The notes under the pieces are model-generated. The model was not told where the DNA came from. It did no database searches and worked only from the letters and a program-made list of their open reading frames with translations. Shown piece by piece: positions 1 through 8,134 of a DNA stretch of 19,359 nucleotides. Origin of the DNA: Bacillota bacterium (GTDB taxonomy: Bacteria > Bacillota_G > Limnochordia > DTU010). The stretch's first letter is position 1. The number at the start of each line of letters is the position of its first letter. Both the position numbers and the translations under genes were made by a program. Location: contig JAAZLQ010000090.1 in NCBI GenBank assembly GCA_012799255.1, positions 1 through 19,359 on the forward strand, given 5' to 3'.

Positions 1-103
1 CCAAGAGAGGGCAGCCGCAGAATAAACCTCACCAGCGAAGGCGGCAGCACTCAGGTTAGGAAACTAAATATCTATCCACTGGCAAGTGTATGGTAATAAA
101 GCG
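1..103. other. unassigned left edge
   Basis: I see no convincing coding frame or recognisable RNA family in these bases. They lie just upstream of a rho-independent terminator, so they are probably the 3' end of a transcript, coding or not, that begins outside the window. I looked for T-box, cobalamin, FMN and c-di-GMP riboswitch landmarks and found no complete set. Confidence 0.3.
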
Positions 104-127
104 CGGGTCCTCTAGGGCCCGTTTTTT
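104..127 (+). terminator. rho-independent terminator
   Basis: A 7-bp stem (CGGGTCC with GGGCCCG, one G-U pair) closes a TCTA loop and is followed directly by six T residues. This is a textbook intrinsic terminator on the plus strand. It ends transcription coming from the left edge and isolates the consensus promoter that begins 120 bases further on. Confidence 0.85.
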
Positions 128-246
128 ATGCCCTGACGTGTCAAAAACCCCTCTGTCTGCTGTGGATAGGTCATTGACGGGATCTACGGGCATTGATGCT
201 TGTCAAGCGAGCCGGATAATTATCAGAATTGTTTCACCACCGTTGG
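128..246. other. intergenic stretch before the first promoter
   Basis: I see no gene here. The only readable frame is short, has no ribosome binding site and runs through the terminator and the promoter, so it is not coding. Confidence 0.4.
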
Positions 247-275
247 TTGACAAATGTAAAGGAAACATTTATAAT
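247..275 (+). promoter_or_regulatory. perfect sigma-A promoter (P1)
   Basis: TTGACA (247-252) and TATAAT (270-275) are both exact consensus hexamers with the ideal 17-base spacer. Transcription should start near 282. The spacer contains an inverted repeat, AAATGT (252-257) and ACATTT (265-270), which could bind a regulator. A LacI-type operator lies about 33 bases downstream of the expected start, so this very strong promoter is probably held off by a repressor. The first gene it meets is the broken GH172 copy A. Confidence 0.9.
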
Positions 276-313
276 TTAGCTGAGTCGAAATCGGTTTATT
301 TTTTTGCGTGTAT

Positions 314-327
314 TGTAAACGATTACA
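314..327. promoter_or_regulatory. LacI-family operator O1
   Basis: TGTAAACGATTACA is a near-perfect palindrome centred on CG, typical of operators bound by LacI/GalR-family dimers. The same 14-mer occurs at 13078 and 13201. It lies downstream of promoter P1, a roadblock position. The likely partner is the LacI-family protein encoded at 17635-18618. The site also fits the CcpA catabolite-response (cre) consensus, so global carbon repression is an alternative or additional input. Confidence 0.85.
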
Positions 328-377
328 AAACGTAATACAGGCACTTAGGACGGTTGACTAAGGAGGGCGAAAGGACT

Positions 378-1469
378 TTGCTAGGAAGTTCATTGCGCGA
401 ATTAAGTCTAAAGAGACATGGACGGAGAAAGCGTGCATCAAGTTATGATCGTGGTGGCGGTAACAAGGATTTTATAATAGTTGAACCAGGTGGGAGCGGC
501 GTCATGGCAGATATTAAGGGGACTGAAAAAAACCCATATCTGGATGACGAATGCTTCACTTAATAAAGAAGAACTCTATTTGCCTCGCAAACTTGTACTG
601 CGTATGTATTGGGACGGTGAGGAAGAACCAAGTGTAGAAGTACCTTTAGGTGATTTTTTTTGGTTTAGGCCATGGTATTACCAAAAACTATACCTCAGCT
701 GCACTGATGATGAGCCCTGAGGATGGCAAGTCATTGAACTGCTTTTTACCAATGCCTTTTGCTTCACATGCCCGTATAGAAGTAGAGACGAGTCACTGTA
801 TCCTGTCAGAGTATACTTTTATGTGGATTATGAAGAATATGACGATTTGGATGATAATGAGCTGCGTTTCCATGCACAGTGGAACTCTGAGCGTTTAACA
901 GGGGGCATTGATGATTTTTCTGTCTCCAACGAAGATTTTTCCTTTGGTGGAAAGTACACAACTGGATCTGAGAACTACGTGATTCTTGATGCAGTAGGGA
1001 GCGGCCATTATGTTGGCTGTAATCTAAATATTCACAACCAGCGTTTCACAGACAAATGGAACTGGTATGGCGAAGGTGATGATATGATCTTCATTGATGG
1101 GGAAGTATGGCCGCCAAGTTTACATGGAACCGGCATGGAAGATTACTTCAATACAGCTTGGTGTCCTACACAGGAAGTGTGCACTCCGTACCACGGGATC
1201 ATCTTAGGTGGAGGTCCAAACTGGTCGTGTAAGATCTCGATGTATCGATATCATATCGAGGATCCGATCGTGTTTAGTGAGTCTATTCGTGTCACCATAG
1301 AACATGGTCATAATAATAATCGTAGTGATGATTATTCAAGTACAGCTTATTGGTACCAGACAGAGCCCTATAGAACTTTCCCCAGATTGCTGTTGACAAC
1401 AGACTTCCCTTACCTGATATCCAGCCCCATGATCTGGAAAACAGAAAGAGAATATACGGGTTTCTGTAG
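378..1469 (+). pseudogene. GH172 (DUF2961) glycosidase copy A, frameshifted
   Basis: Conceptual translation across several frames gives a near full-length GH172 protein closely related to copies C and D. It starts with a LGSSLREL segment after an AAGGAGG ribosome site (360-366) and a TTG at 378. Recognisable blocks are VLRMYWDGEEEPSVEV, HYVGCNLNIHNQRF, NWYGEGDD and GTGMEDYFNTAW. At least four frame changes break it: a net loss of two bases near 516-532 beside an A7 run, one extra T in a T8 run (654-661), one base lost between about 796 and 812, and another shift near 1380-1410. The residue before the second invariant Glu is Met where copies C and D have Thr. The family's C-terminal tail can be followed to a TAG at 1467-1469; the open frame continuing to 1641 is not homologous. 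GH172 members known from literature hydrolyse alpha-D-arabinofuranosides or alpha-D-fructofuranosides. Sequencing error at the two homopolymers cannot be excluded, but it would not explain all the lesions. Confidence 0.88.
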
Positions 1470-1603
1470 AAGTCAGTTCCTGAACCACGTTATTTCCAGC
1501 ACTGCGAGGCCAATGTCGCGTCACCGCTTTGTTTGTTATGTTCCAGGCGCGGACCTCAAGTTGTTTTTTTCTTTAGGGTGCAATGATTTTGTAAAGAAAA
1601 CTC
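1470..1603. other. gene-free stretch after copy A
   Basis: An open frame runs through this stretch, continuing that of copy A, but it has no similarity to the GH172 family tail and no start signals of its own. I read it as non-coding sequence between the dead gene and the next promoter. Confidence 0.5.
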
Positions 1604-1632
1604 TTGACAGAGGTGTGGTTTCAGTTTATGCT
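1604..1632 (+). promoter_or_regulatory. sigma-A promoter (P2) for the main operon
   Basis: TTGACA (1604-1609) is a perfect -35 hexamer. It is followed after 17 bases by TATGCT (1627-1632), a 4/6 match to the -10 consensus. The start would be near 1639, about 280 bases before the binding-protein gene. Two LacI-type operators lie about 37 and 109 bases downstream of this start, the same arrangement as at P1. Confidence 0.65.
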
Positions 1633-1674
1633 ATTAAGTAAATAGGTGGAACCGTTTGATTTTGAACATCAAAT

Positions 1675-1688
1675 TGTAATCGATTACC
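1675..1688. promoter_or_regulatory. LacI-family operator O2
   Basis: TGTAATCGATTACC is a 14-mer palindrome centred on CG with a single terminal mismatch. It resembles O1 and lies about 37 bases downstream of the P2 start. Its centre is 72 bases from that of O3, so the two could be bridged by a tetrameric repressor or could act as serial roadblocks. Confidence 0.75.
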
Positions 1689-1746
1689 GCGAGTTATAGT
1701 TTGTGTCAAGTGCTACCAAGGCGTCATCTTTTTTTGTACGAATAAA

Positions 1747-1760
1747 TGTAAACGTTTACA
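1747..1760. promoter_or_regulatory. LacI-family operator O3
   Basis: TGTAAACGTTTACA is a perfect 14-bp palindrome centred on CG, the most symmetric of the five operators in the window. It sits in the untranslated leader of the main operon. Confidence 0.85.
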
Positions 1761-1890
1761 AAGAGGTCGACGAGAATGTTAATTTGTATCAAGGCGCCGA
1801 GTTTGCTGAGTTCTAAGACTTTTGGCTGTAATGGAGAGGGGTGATTGTAGAACAGATAGAGCCGTGTTGTCTACAGAAGATCAAAAAAAA

Positions 1891-1919
1891 GGAGGGAGCC
1901 TAGGTTATCCTAGGAAGAC
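1891..1919 (+). promoter_or_regulatory. hairpin-spaced ribosome binding site
   Basis: The strong Shine-Dalgarno sequence GGAGGG (1891-1896) is 23 bases from the ATG at 1920, too far for normal initiation. Between them lies a hairpin of two CCTAGG arms (1899-1904 and 1909-1914) around a TTAT loop. When folded, only seven unpaired bases remain between the Shine-Dalgarno sequence and the ATG, an ideal spacing. A weaker AGGA (1912-1915) next to the ATG is mostly hidden in the 3' arm. Translation may therefore depend on this fold. Confidence 0.6.
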
Positions 1920-3848
1920 ATGAGAAAACAACTTAGTATACTATTAACAATCGTTGTGTTATCTCTTGCTTTGGTTTCATCGGTTTTCGCGATGGAGTAC
2001 AAAGAAGCACCACAATTGGCAGAACTCGTTGCTGCTGGCGTATTGCCTCCCGTGGAGGAGCGATTGCCACTAGAGCCGATGGTTATCGAACCTGTAAGTG
2101 AAATTGGTGTCTATGGCGGTTCGTTGACCATGGGATCCGCTTCAGTAAATCAGTGGTCAACAACATCGCAATTGGCCATTGAATATCTGTTGACGCTTGA
2201 TCAAAGAGGCGAAGAAACTATTCCTAATATCGCAAAAGATTGGGAGTTTTCCGAAGACGGAAGAGAGCTTATCATTTATTTGCGAGAAGGTATGAAGTGG
2301 TCAGACGGACATCCCTTTACTGCAGAAGACTTCGTTTTCTGGTATGAAGATGTTCTGTTAAACAAAGAGTTAACTACTACTTATCCGATTGAGTTTGTCG
2401 TCGGCGGTAAGCTCATGGAGCTAGAGGTCATCGATGATTATACGTTGGTGTATAAGTTTGCACAGCCTTACTGGGGCTTCATTCATCAGTTGAACGGTAC
2501 AATGTTTGTGGGAGGCCAGAACTACATCTTCCTTCCCAAGCATTACTTGAGTCAGTGGCACATCAATTATAACCCAGATGCTAATAAGCTGGCACAAGAA
2601 GCAGGTTATGATGAGTGGTGGGAACTCTTTGAGCGCAAGCGTGAGTTCGGTCCCTTTAAACAAGCACCAGGTCTCCCCTCTGTCGGAGCATGGATTATCA
2701 GAGAGGAAACACCATCAGGGCTGGTTTATGACAGAAACCCATACTATTTCAAGGTGGACACAGCTGGTAATCAACTGCCCTACTTGGACCATATTCGCGG
2801 TTTGTTTTATGCAGGTTCCTTCGAGACAAACGTAATGCGGATTATTGCCGGAGATATCGATTTTGAGCCACATGGAACATCCATCAATGATTATCCTCTG
2901 TTCAAAAACAATGAAGCTCAAGGCGACTACTATGCTTACATGGGACCAGATACTTGGACTTCTGTGGTAACCTATTTCTTCAACCAGAACTACCGCGGAG
3001 AAGATGAGTACTTAGGTGACCTGCTGAGAAACAAGAAGTTTAGACAAGCATTATCATTGGCCATTGATCGTGAGGAGATCAATGAAACAGCATTGCTTGG
3101 CCAAGGAATACCTCAACAGGCAACATTCCATTACAGTGTTCCTGCCTTTAAAGATGAATGGGCACGGGCATACGCAGATTACGATGTGGCACGGGCTCAG
3201 GAACTGTTAGCCGAACTTGGCTTGACAGAGAAGAGCAGAGACGGTTGGCTCTTGCGTCCTGACGGACAAGAACTAAGCGTTGATCTTCTGGTAGGTGATT
3301 ACTTTGGTCAATTCATCCCAGTGACAGAACTCGTAACAGAGTACTGGCAGGATCTTGGCATCAAGGTTAACATGCGTGTGATGGATCGCGCGTATATCAC
3401 TACAACAATGAACGCTGCCGAGCATGAAATAGTTGTGTACTTGACAGACGTTTTGACAGAGAGTGCTACAAACGTTGGACGTGGCTTGCGTGTGAATCCC
3501 GCCGGCATGATCGAAACTGGACCGCTCTACCTTCAGTGGTACAACAGCGATGGTCAAGAAGGCGTAGAACCGCCTGCGATTGTCCAGGAGGTCCGTGACT
3601 CGCTACACAGACTGCCTCATGCTCCCCCAGAAGAGCAATATGCTATCTTTGAAAGGATAGGAGATATTTACGCAGAGGAATTGTGGGGCATCGGCACCGT
3701 AGGCCTAGTTGGGAAGCCAATCATTGTTAAGAATGGTTTACGCAATGTGAACCCTGAATCTGGCGCTGATGATGCAGCGTGGGGCGGAGTTCGTGTGCAT
3801 TGGATGGAGCAGTTCTATTGGGAGAATCCTGAGCAGCGCACAAACTAG
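1920..3848 (+). CDS. extracellular solute-binding protein, family 5 (peptide/oligosaccharide ABC importer)
   Basis: This 642-residue secreted protein of the DppA/OppA family (SBP_bac_5) captures the substrate and delivers it to the two permeases encoded next. Residues 1-24 form a signal peptide with basic RK at 3-4, a hydrophobic core and a V-F-A cleavage site; there is no lipobox cysteine. Family signatures follow: an N-terminal LGSLTM-like strand after IGVYGG, then YLREGMKWSDGHPFTAEDFVF, and later RNKKFRQALSLAIDRE. At about 100 residues longer than E. coli DppA, it fits a subfamily often encoded with glycosidases and thought to bind oligosaccharides rather than peptides. Here it is followed by GH172 enzymes and sugar-phosphate enzymes, which favours a sugar ligand. 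The absence of a lipid anchor fits a periplasmic protein in a diderm cell. A large palindrome separates it from the next gene. The exact ligand cannot be read from sequence. Confidence 0.9.
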   Translation: MRKQLSILLTIVVLSLALVSSVFAMEYKEAPQLAELVAAGVLPPVEERLPLEPMVIEPVSEIGVYGGSLTMGSASVNQWSTTSQLAIEYLLTLDQRGEETIPNIAKDWEFSEDGRELIIYLREGMKWSDGHPFTAEDFVFWYEDVLLNKELTTTYPIEFVVGGKLMELEVIDDYTLVYKFAQPYWGFIHQLNGTMFVGGQNYIFLPKHYLSQWHINYNPDANKLAQEAGYDEWWELFERKREFGPFKQAPGLPSVGAWIIREETPSGLVYDRNPYYFKVDTAGNQLPYLDHIRGLFYAGSFETNVMRIIAGDIDFEPHGTSINDYPLFKNNEAQGDYYAYMGPDTWTSVVTYFFNQNYRGEDEYLGDLLRNKKFRQALSLAIDREEINETALLGQGIPQQATFHYSVPAFKDEWARAYADYDVARAQELLAELGLTEKSRDGWLLRPDGQELSVDLLVGDYFGQFIPVTELVTEYWQDLGIKVNMRVMDRAYITTTMNAAEHEIVVYLTDVLTESATNVGRGLRVNPAGMIETGPLYLQWYNSDGQEGVEPPAIVQEVRDSLHRLPHAPPEEQYAIFERIGDIYAEELWGIGTVGLVGKPIIVKNGLRNVNPESGADDAAWGGVRVHWMEQFYWENPEQRTN

Positions 3849-3873
3849 GTTGTAGTGAAGAACGAGTGATATA

Positions 3874-3899
3874 ATCTGCCTGGCCTAGGCCAGGCAGAT
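3874..3899 (+). promoter_or_regulatory. perfect 26-nt palindrome between binding protein and permease
   Basis: The bases form an uninterrupted perfect palindrome centred between 3886 and 3887, with arms starting ATCTGCCTGG. In RNA this is a very stable hairpin. It lacks a following U run, so it is not a normal terminator. Its place just after the binding-protein gene fits an mRNA 3'-end stabiliser or partial attenuator that gives more binding protein than permease. Confidence 0.75.
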
Positions 3900-3923
3900 A
3901 TCTTAGACAGAGGGTGATTGAGC

Positions 3924-4907
3924 ATGATGAAGTATATTGCCCGCAGGTTGTTAATTGCTATCCCGATGTTAATAGCAATATCTATTGTATCTTTTGTCGT
4001 GATCAAGCTGCCTCCCGGGGATTACCTGACAAATTTGATCCAAGAACGCAGAAACAGTGGCAGACCCATGGATTTGGCAGAAATAGACAGATACGAGAGA
4101 AGGTATGGTTTGAATGAACCGACCTATAAGCAATACCTAAAATGGGTGAGCGGTTTCCCTAAAGGGGACTTTGGCCAGTCGTTTGAACACGAGAGACCAG
4201 TATTGGAAATCGTGAAGGAACGGATTGGATTTACGGTGGCAATTTCCATATTCACCGTGTTGTTTACCTGGGCTATATCAATTCCCATCGGAATCTACTC
4301 AGCGGTTCGACAATATTCGATTGTTGATTACCTTGCCACGTTTATCGGGTTTATAGGCATGGCTGTACCTGGGTTCTTATTGGCTTTAGTCATTATGTTT
4401 CTTTCTATTAGATATTTTGGCACATCTGTCAGTGGGCTCGTGTCCAGCCGCTTCATTGGTGAACCATGGAGTTGGGAAATGGTTAAGGACATGATGAGCA
4501 ATATCTGGGTGCCGGTTGTTGTCGTCGGATTGGCAGGTACAGCTGGTAATATACGTGTGCTGCGTGCGCAGATGTTAGACGAGTTGGGTAAAGACTATGT
4601 GCGTACAGGATTGGCCAAAGGGCTTTCTGAATGGTATGTGACGATCAAACATGCTTTTCGAATTGCGATTAATCCACTGATTAGTACAATTGGTTGGATT
4701 TTGCCCGGTATTATGGCCGGCGACACTATCGTTGGAGTAGTTTTGTCGTTGCCTACAATTGGACCCGCGTTGCACCAGGCGCTGCGCATGCAAGATATGT
4801 ACCTCGCTGGTACGTTGCTTTTGGTGCAAAGTGCATTGGTTATAATAGGGACGCTTATTTCAGACGTTCTTTTAGCAGCAGTTGATCCGCGTATACGGTT
4901 TGACTAA
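3924..4907 (+). CDS. ABC transporter permease, DppB/OppB type
   Basis: This is the first inner-membrane permease of the importer, about 327 residues, the usual length for DppB. An N-terminal transmembrane helix (MKYIARRLLIAIPMLIAIS) is followed by the typical external loop with a RYERRYGLNEPTYKQY segment. The core of five helices carries the cytoplasmic coupling loop (LRAQMLDELGKDYVRTGLAKGL) that contacts the ATPases. GAGGGTGA (3910-3917) is a good ribosome site and sets the start: ATG 3924 (6 bases) or ATG 3927 (9 bases) is well spaced, whereas the in-frame TTG at 3918 touches it. The gene ends 15 bases before the second permease, clearly in one operon. Confidence 0.92.
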   Translation: MMKYIARRLLIAIPMLIAISIVSFVVIKLPPGDYLTNLIQERRNSGRPMDLAEIDRYERRYGLNEPTYKQYLKWVSGFPKGDFGQSFEHERPVLEIVKERIGFTVAISIFTVLFTWAISIPIGIYSAVRQYSIVDYLATFIGFIGMAVPGFLLALVIMFLSIRYFGTSVSGLVSSRFIGEPWSWEMVKDMMSNIWVPVVVVGLAGTAGNIRVLRAQMLDELGKDYVRTGLAKGLSEWYVTIKHAFRIAINPLISTIGWILPGIMAGDTIVGVVLSLPTIGPALHQALRMQDMYLAGTLLLVQSALVIIGTLISDVLLAAVDPRIRFD

Positions 4908-4922
4908 AAGGGAGGCATAACT

Positions 4923-6053
4923 ATGGCACATCATGTTAAGGCCACGCCAATTGAAACCAAAGATGCTGAAATGGCCCCCGAGGATCGCTCCTTGTCTCAA
5001 GGAGCACTGATTTGGAGGAGTTTTCGGCGTCATCGTCTAGCGATGATAGGCTCAGTATTACTTTTCATCTTCTATACTGTAGTAATTTTCTCAGACTTTA
5101 TTGCGCCGTATGCTGTTAACCAGCGTTTTTCACAGTATACCTTAATTGCACCGCAGAGAATTCATATATTCGGAGAAAACGGTTTGCAGCGTCCATTTGT
5201 ATACGGCTTTGAGAGAACCCGTGATCCTGTAACATTTCAAGCCGTCTATACTCTGGACAAAGACACAACTTATCCGGTTGAATTTTTTGTGAGGGGCCAT
5301 TCATATAAACTTTTTGGTCTTTTTGAAACCGACATTCACTTATTTGGTTCAGAACAAGGACCCATTTTTTTGTTTGGTACTGATGAGTTAGGCCGGGACA
5401 TGTTTTCCAGGATCGTGCTCGGCGCAAGACTGTCACTTACCATCGGCTTGGTTGGTGTTGCCATTAGTCTCATAATTGGCCTTGCGTTGGGTGGAATTTC
5501 TGGTTTTTATGGAGGAATAATTGACGATATCGTTCAGCGGATTATTGAGTTTCTCATGTCAATACCCAGTATCCCTCTTTGGATGGCATTAGCCACAGCG
5601 TTACCGCGAGACTGGTCCATTATTCAAAACTATTTTGCAATCACTGTAATTTTGTCGGTTTTGGGGTGGACTAACTTGGCTCGGGTAGTTCGAGGAAAGG
5701 TCATCTCATTGCGTGATGCCGAGTTTGTTCTGGCGGCGAGAACATTTGGGGCTAAAGATTGGTTTCTCATTGTCCGTCATCTAATTCCCAATTTCACCAG
5801 TTATATTCTGGTAAGTGTGTCGCTTTCTATCCCAAATATGATTTTGGGCGAAACTTCCTTAAGTTTTTTAGGACTCGGGCTTCGTCCTCCTGCAGTGAGC
5901 TGGGGTGTTTTGTTGCAGAGCGCTTCAAACGTAAATGTAGTTGCGGAACACCCTTGGCTATTGATACCGGCTGCTTTCGTAATTGTAGCGGTTCTAGCCT
6001 TCAATTTTGTCGGTGACGGCTTGCGGGATGCTGCAGATCCTTATAGCTACTAG
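4923..6053 (+). CDS. ABC transporter permease, DppC/OppC type, with long external loop
   Basis: This second permease partners with the DppB-type protein. The start ATG follows GGGAGG at a 7-base spacing. At 376 residues it is longer than E. coli DppC (about 300). The extra length is an external loop of roughly 90 residues between the first transmembrane helix (about 40-60) and the family block GTDELGRDMFSRIVLGARLSLTIG. The core then has five helices, the coupling loop around GKVISLRDAEFVLAARTFGA and a conserved GETSLSFLGLGLRPP segment near the C terminus. The enlarged loop probably contacts the unusually large binding protein. The N terminus is polar and cytoplasmic. Confidence 0.92.
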   Translation: MAHHVKATPIETKDAEMAPEDRSLSQGALIWRSFRRHRLAMIGSVLLFIFYTVVIFSDFIAPYAVNQRFSQYTLIAPQRIHIFGENGLQRPFVYGFERTRDPVTFQAVYTLDKDTTYPVEFFVRGHSYKLFGLFETDIHLFGSEQGPIFLFGTDELGRDMFSRIVLGARLSLTIGLVGVAISLIIGLALGGISGFYGGIIDDIVQRIIEFLMSIPSIPLWMALATALPRDWSIIQNYFAITVILSVLGWTNLARVVRGKVISLRDAEFVLAARTFGAKDWFLIVRHLIPNFTSYILVSVSLSIPNMILGETSLSFLGLGLRPPAVSWGVLLQSASNVNVVAEHPWLLIPAAFVIVAVLAFNFVGDGLRDAADPYSY

Positions 6054-6083
6054 TGTTGTAATTGGCCAAGGGGGGTTGTTTCG

Positions 6084-7085
6084 TTGACGTCCAATAACTT
6101 GTTATTAGAGGTAAGTGGACTGAAGACCTATTTTTTTATGGATAGTGGAGTAGTAAAGGCGGTTGACGGAGTTAGTTTCACTGTCAAGCGAGGTGAAACA
6201 TTGGGCATAGTTGGAGAAAGCGGATGTGGAAAGAGCGTAACTTCTCTTTCTGTCATGCAACTGATTCGTCCTCCTCGCGGTAGAATTGTAGATGGAGAAA
6301 TTCTATACCACTCTAGGGATAGAGTTCTAGACTTAAATACTCTGGGATTCAAAGGCAAGGAGATGCGGAAAATCAGGGGTAATGAAATAGCCATGATTTT
6401 TCAAGAACCAATGACATCGTTTAATCCGGTTTATACAATTGGTGCTCAGATCATGGAGGCCATTCGTCTTCATCAAGGGTTGGATAAGGTGGAGGCAAAA
6501 GAATTAGCCGTTGAGATGCTTGCTAAAGTCAAAATTCCAGATCCCCAGCAGAGGGTGGACGAGTATCCTCATCAGTTTAGTGGAGGAATGAGACAGAGGG
6601 CAATGATTGCCATGGCATTGTCGTGCAATCCGAGTTTGTTAATAGCGGATGAGCCAACAACTGCTTTAGACGTAACAATCGAGACACAGATTCTAGAGCT
6701 GATGCAAGATTTACAGAATGAACTAGGGATGTCCATGATGTTTATAACACATGACTTGGGCGTAGTAGGTGAGATGGCAGACCGTATAATGGTTATGTAT
6801 ACTGGAAAAGTTGTTGAGACGGGTACGACAATGCAAATCCTGACCGAGCCGGCTCATCCTTATACACGAGGACTAATAAATTCCATCCCAAAAATCGGCT
6901 CCAAGTCGAAGCTGGTTCCGATTGATGGTTCTGTACCATCTCTGACTCAATTGCCAAAAGGCTGCCATTTCGGGCCGCGCTGTTCTTACGCCAAGCCCAT
7001 CTGTTCCGTGGAGGAACCTCCTGTCTTTAGGATCGATAGTGATCGAACTGTAAAGTGTTGGCTTTATGGGGAGGAGGAAAATTAG
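6084..7085 (+). CDS. ABC transporter ATPase, DppD/OppD type
   Basis: This 333-residue cytoplasmic ATPase is one of two that power the importer. Walker A is GESGCGKS (residues 44-51). The Q-loop lies in [15 protein letters not shown], the signature is FSGGMRQR, Walker B is [12 protein letters not shown] and the switch His is in FITHDLGVV. The C-terminal oligo_HPY region has a four-cysteine set in [15 protein letters not shown] and a later VKCW; in mycobacterial OppD the equivalent cysteines hold a [4Fe-4S] cluster. The start is a TTG at 6084, chosen because AAGGGGGG lies about 7 bases upstream and no ATG fits. Its 3' end lies directly over the ribosome site of the next gene, suggesting coupled translation. 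Confidence 0.93.
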   Translation: MTSNNLLLEVSGLKTYFFMDSGVVKAVDGVSFTVKRGETLGIVGESGCGKSVTSLSVMQLIRPPRGRIVDGEILYHSRDRVLDLNTLGFKGKEMRKIRGNEIAMIFQEPMTSFNPVYTIGAQIMEAIRLHQGLDKVEAKELAVEMLAKVKIPDPQQRVDEYPHQFSGGMRQRAMIAMALSCNPSLLIADEPTTALDVTIETQILELMQDLQNELGMSMMFITHDLGVVGEMADRIMVMYTGKVVETGTTMQILTEPAHPYTRGLINSIPKIGSKSKLVPIDGSVPSLTQLPKGCHFGPRCSYAKPICSVEEPPVFRIDSDRTVKCWLYGEEEN

Positions 7086-7086
7086 C

Positions 7087-8112
7087 ATGAGACAACCACG
7101 CGATCCAGATACGATATTAGAAGTCAAGAATCTGAAGAAACACTTTCCTATTCAAAAAGGCTTTTTCAAAAGGTTGGTTGGCCATGTGCGTGCAGTTGAT
7201 GGAGTGGACTTTACAATAAGAAAGGGAGAAACTCTGGGTGTTGTAGGAGAGAGCGGATGCGGCAAGACAACTCTGTCGCGTTGCATCATGCAGCTCTTAA
7301 GACCAACGGAAGGCGAGGTGAATCTTTATTACGACGGTTCCTTCGTAAATCTAACCCAGGTAAAAAGAAGGGAAATGGCGAGGATTTATAGGGATATGCA
7401 GATTATATTCCAAGATCCATTTTCGTCTCTTGATCCGCGAATGACTGTGAGGGCAATTATTGAGGAACCTTTGCGTCTACAAAAGGTAGGTGATGAACGA
7501 GAACGTAGGGAGCGCGTAAGCGATCTGATGAGCAAGGTAGGTCTAAATCCAGCTCTAGCCAGTCGTTATCCCCATGAGTTTAGTGGAGGCCAGCGTCAGC
7601 GTATTGGTATTGCACGAGCCTTAGCACTTCAGCCAAAACTTGTGATCTGCGATGAACCAGTATCAGCCTTGGACGTTTCCGTGCAGGCACAGGTTCTAAA
7701 TCTGCTGGAGAGTCTTCAAGAGGAAATGGATCTTACGTTCTTATTCATTGCTCATGATCTCAGCGTAATTGAACACATCAGCGACCGCGTTCTTGTTATG
7801 TATCTAGGGCGTGTGGTTGAACTTGCACCGGCTGATGACTTGTATTCAAGTCCGCTGCATCCTTATAGTGAGGCATTATTATCTGCTATTCCTCGTCCCC
7901 TTTCGGGAGCAGGCAGAACGCGGATTAAACTTGAGGGTAACGTTCCGAGTCCGTCAAATCCCCCTTCTGGCTGCCATTTTCATCCAAGATGCCGGTACGC
8001 AGATGAACTCTGTCGAAGAAAAGTGCCCAAGCTGGAAGCTGTCGAAGGTACTGGGCGTTCAGTACGTTGCCATCATTATAGGAAGCTTGATTTGAAAGGA
8101 TATAATGCTTAA
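7087..8112 (+). CDS. ABC transporter ATPase, DppF/OppF type
   Basis: This second ATPase of the importer, 341 residues, pairs with the DppD-type subunit. Walker A is GESGCGKT, the Q-loop is in [15 protein letters not shown], the signature is FSGGQRQR, Walker B is [12 protein letters not shown] and the switch His is in FIAHDLSVI. The C-terminal cysteine set ([15 protein letters not shown] and VRCHHY) is the same putative iron-sulfur motif as in its partner. An upstream in-frame ATG at 7066 exists, but GGAGGAGG (7070-7077) sits 9 bases before the ATG at 7087, which is therefore the better start. The two ATPase genes are separated by a single base. GH172 copy B follows after 22 bases. Confidence 0.93.
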   Translation: MRQPRDPDTILEVKNLKKHFPIQKGFFKRLVGHVRAVDGVDFTIRKGETLGVVGESGCGKTTLSRCIMQLLRPTEGEVNLYYDGSFVNLTQVKRREMARIYRDMQIIFQDPFSSLDPRMTVRAIIEEPLRLQKVGDERERRERVSDLMSKVGLNPALASRYPHEFSGGQRQRIGIARALALQPKLVICDEPVSALDVSVQAQVLNLLESLQEEMDLTFLFIAHDLSVIEHISDRVLVMYLGRVVELAPADDLYSSPLHPYSEALLSAIPRPLSGAGRTRIKLEGNVPSPSNPPSGCHFHPRCRYADELCRRKVPKLEAVEGTGRSVRCHHYRKLDLKGYNA

Positions 8113-8134
8113 CAAAATATAGGAGGTTTATATC

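Noticed and set aside
1..127. Riboswitch or T-box upstream of the first terminator
   Set aside because: A terminator is present, but no complete set of conserved motifs of a known class could be found and the 5' part is cut off.
90..335. Open frame of 81 codons at the left edge
   Set aside because: It runs through a terminator, a consensus promoter and an operator, and has no ribosome site.
526..535. A7 run followed by CCC in copy A as a programmed -1 slippery site
   Set aside because: A -1 shift leads into the wrong frame; the productive frame needs +1 or -2. Copy D has the same shift without any slippery run, and both genes carry other lesions.
1470..1641. C-terminal extension of the copy A open frame
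   Set aside because: Homology to the GH172 tail continues in another frame and ends at the TAG at 1467-1469; the extension is a read-through artefact of a frameshift.
1841..1903. Twenty-codon leader ORF beginning GTG before the binding-protein gene
   Set aside because: The putative Shine-Dalgarno sequence is too close to the GTG, the peptide has no attenuation-like codon run, and it overlaps the ribosome-site hairpin. Possible but not supported.
3273..3557. Minus-strand open frames inside the transporter genes
   Set aside because: They are antisense shadows of well-supported genes, without ribosome sites or family features.
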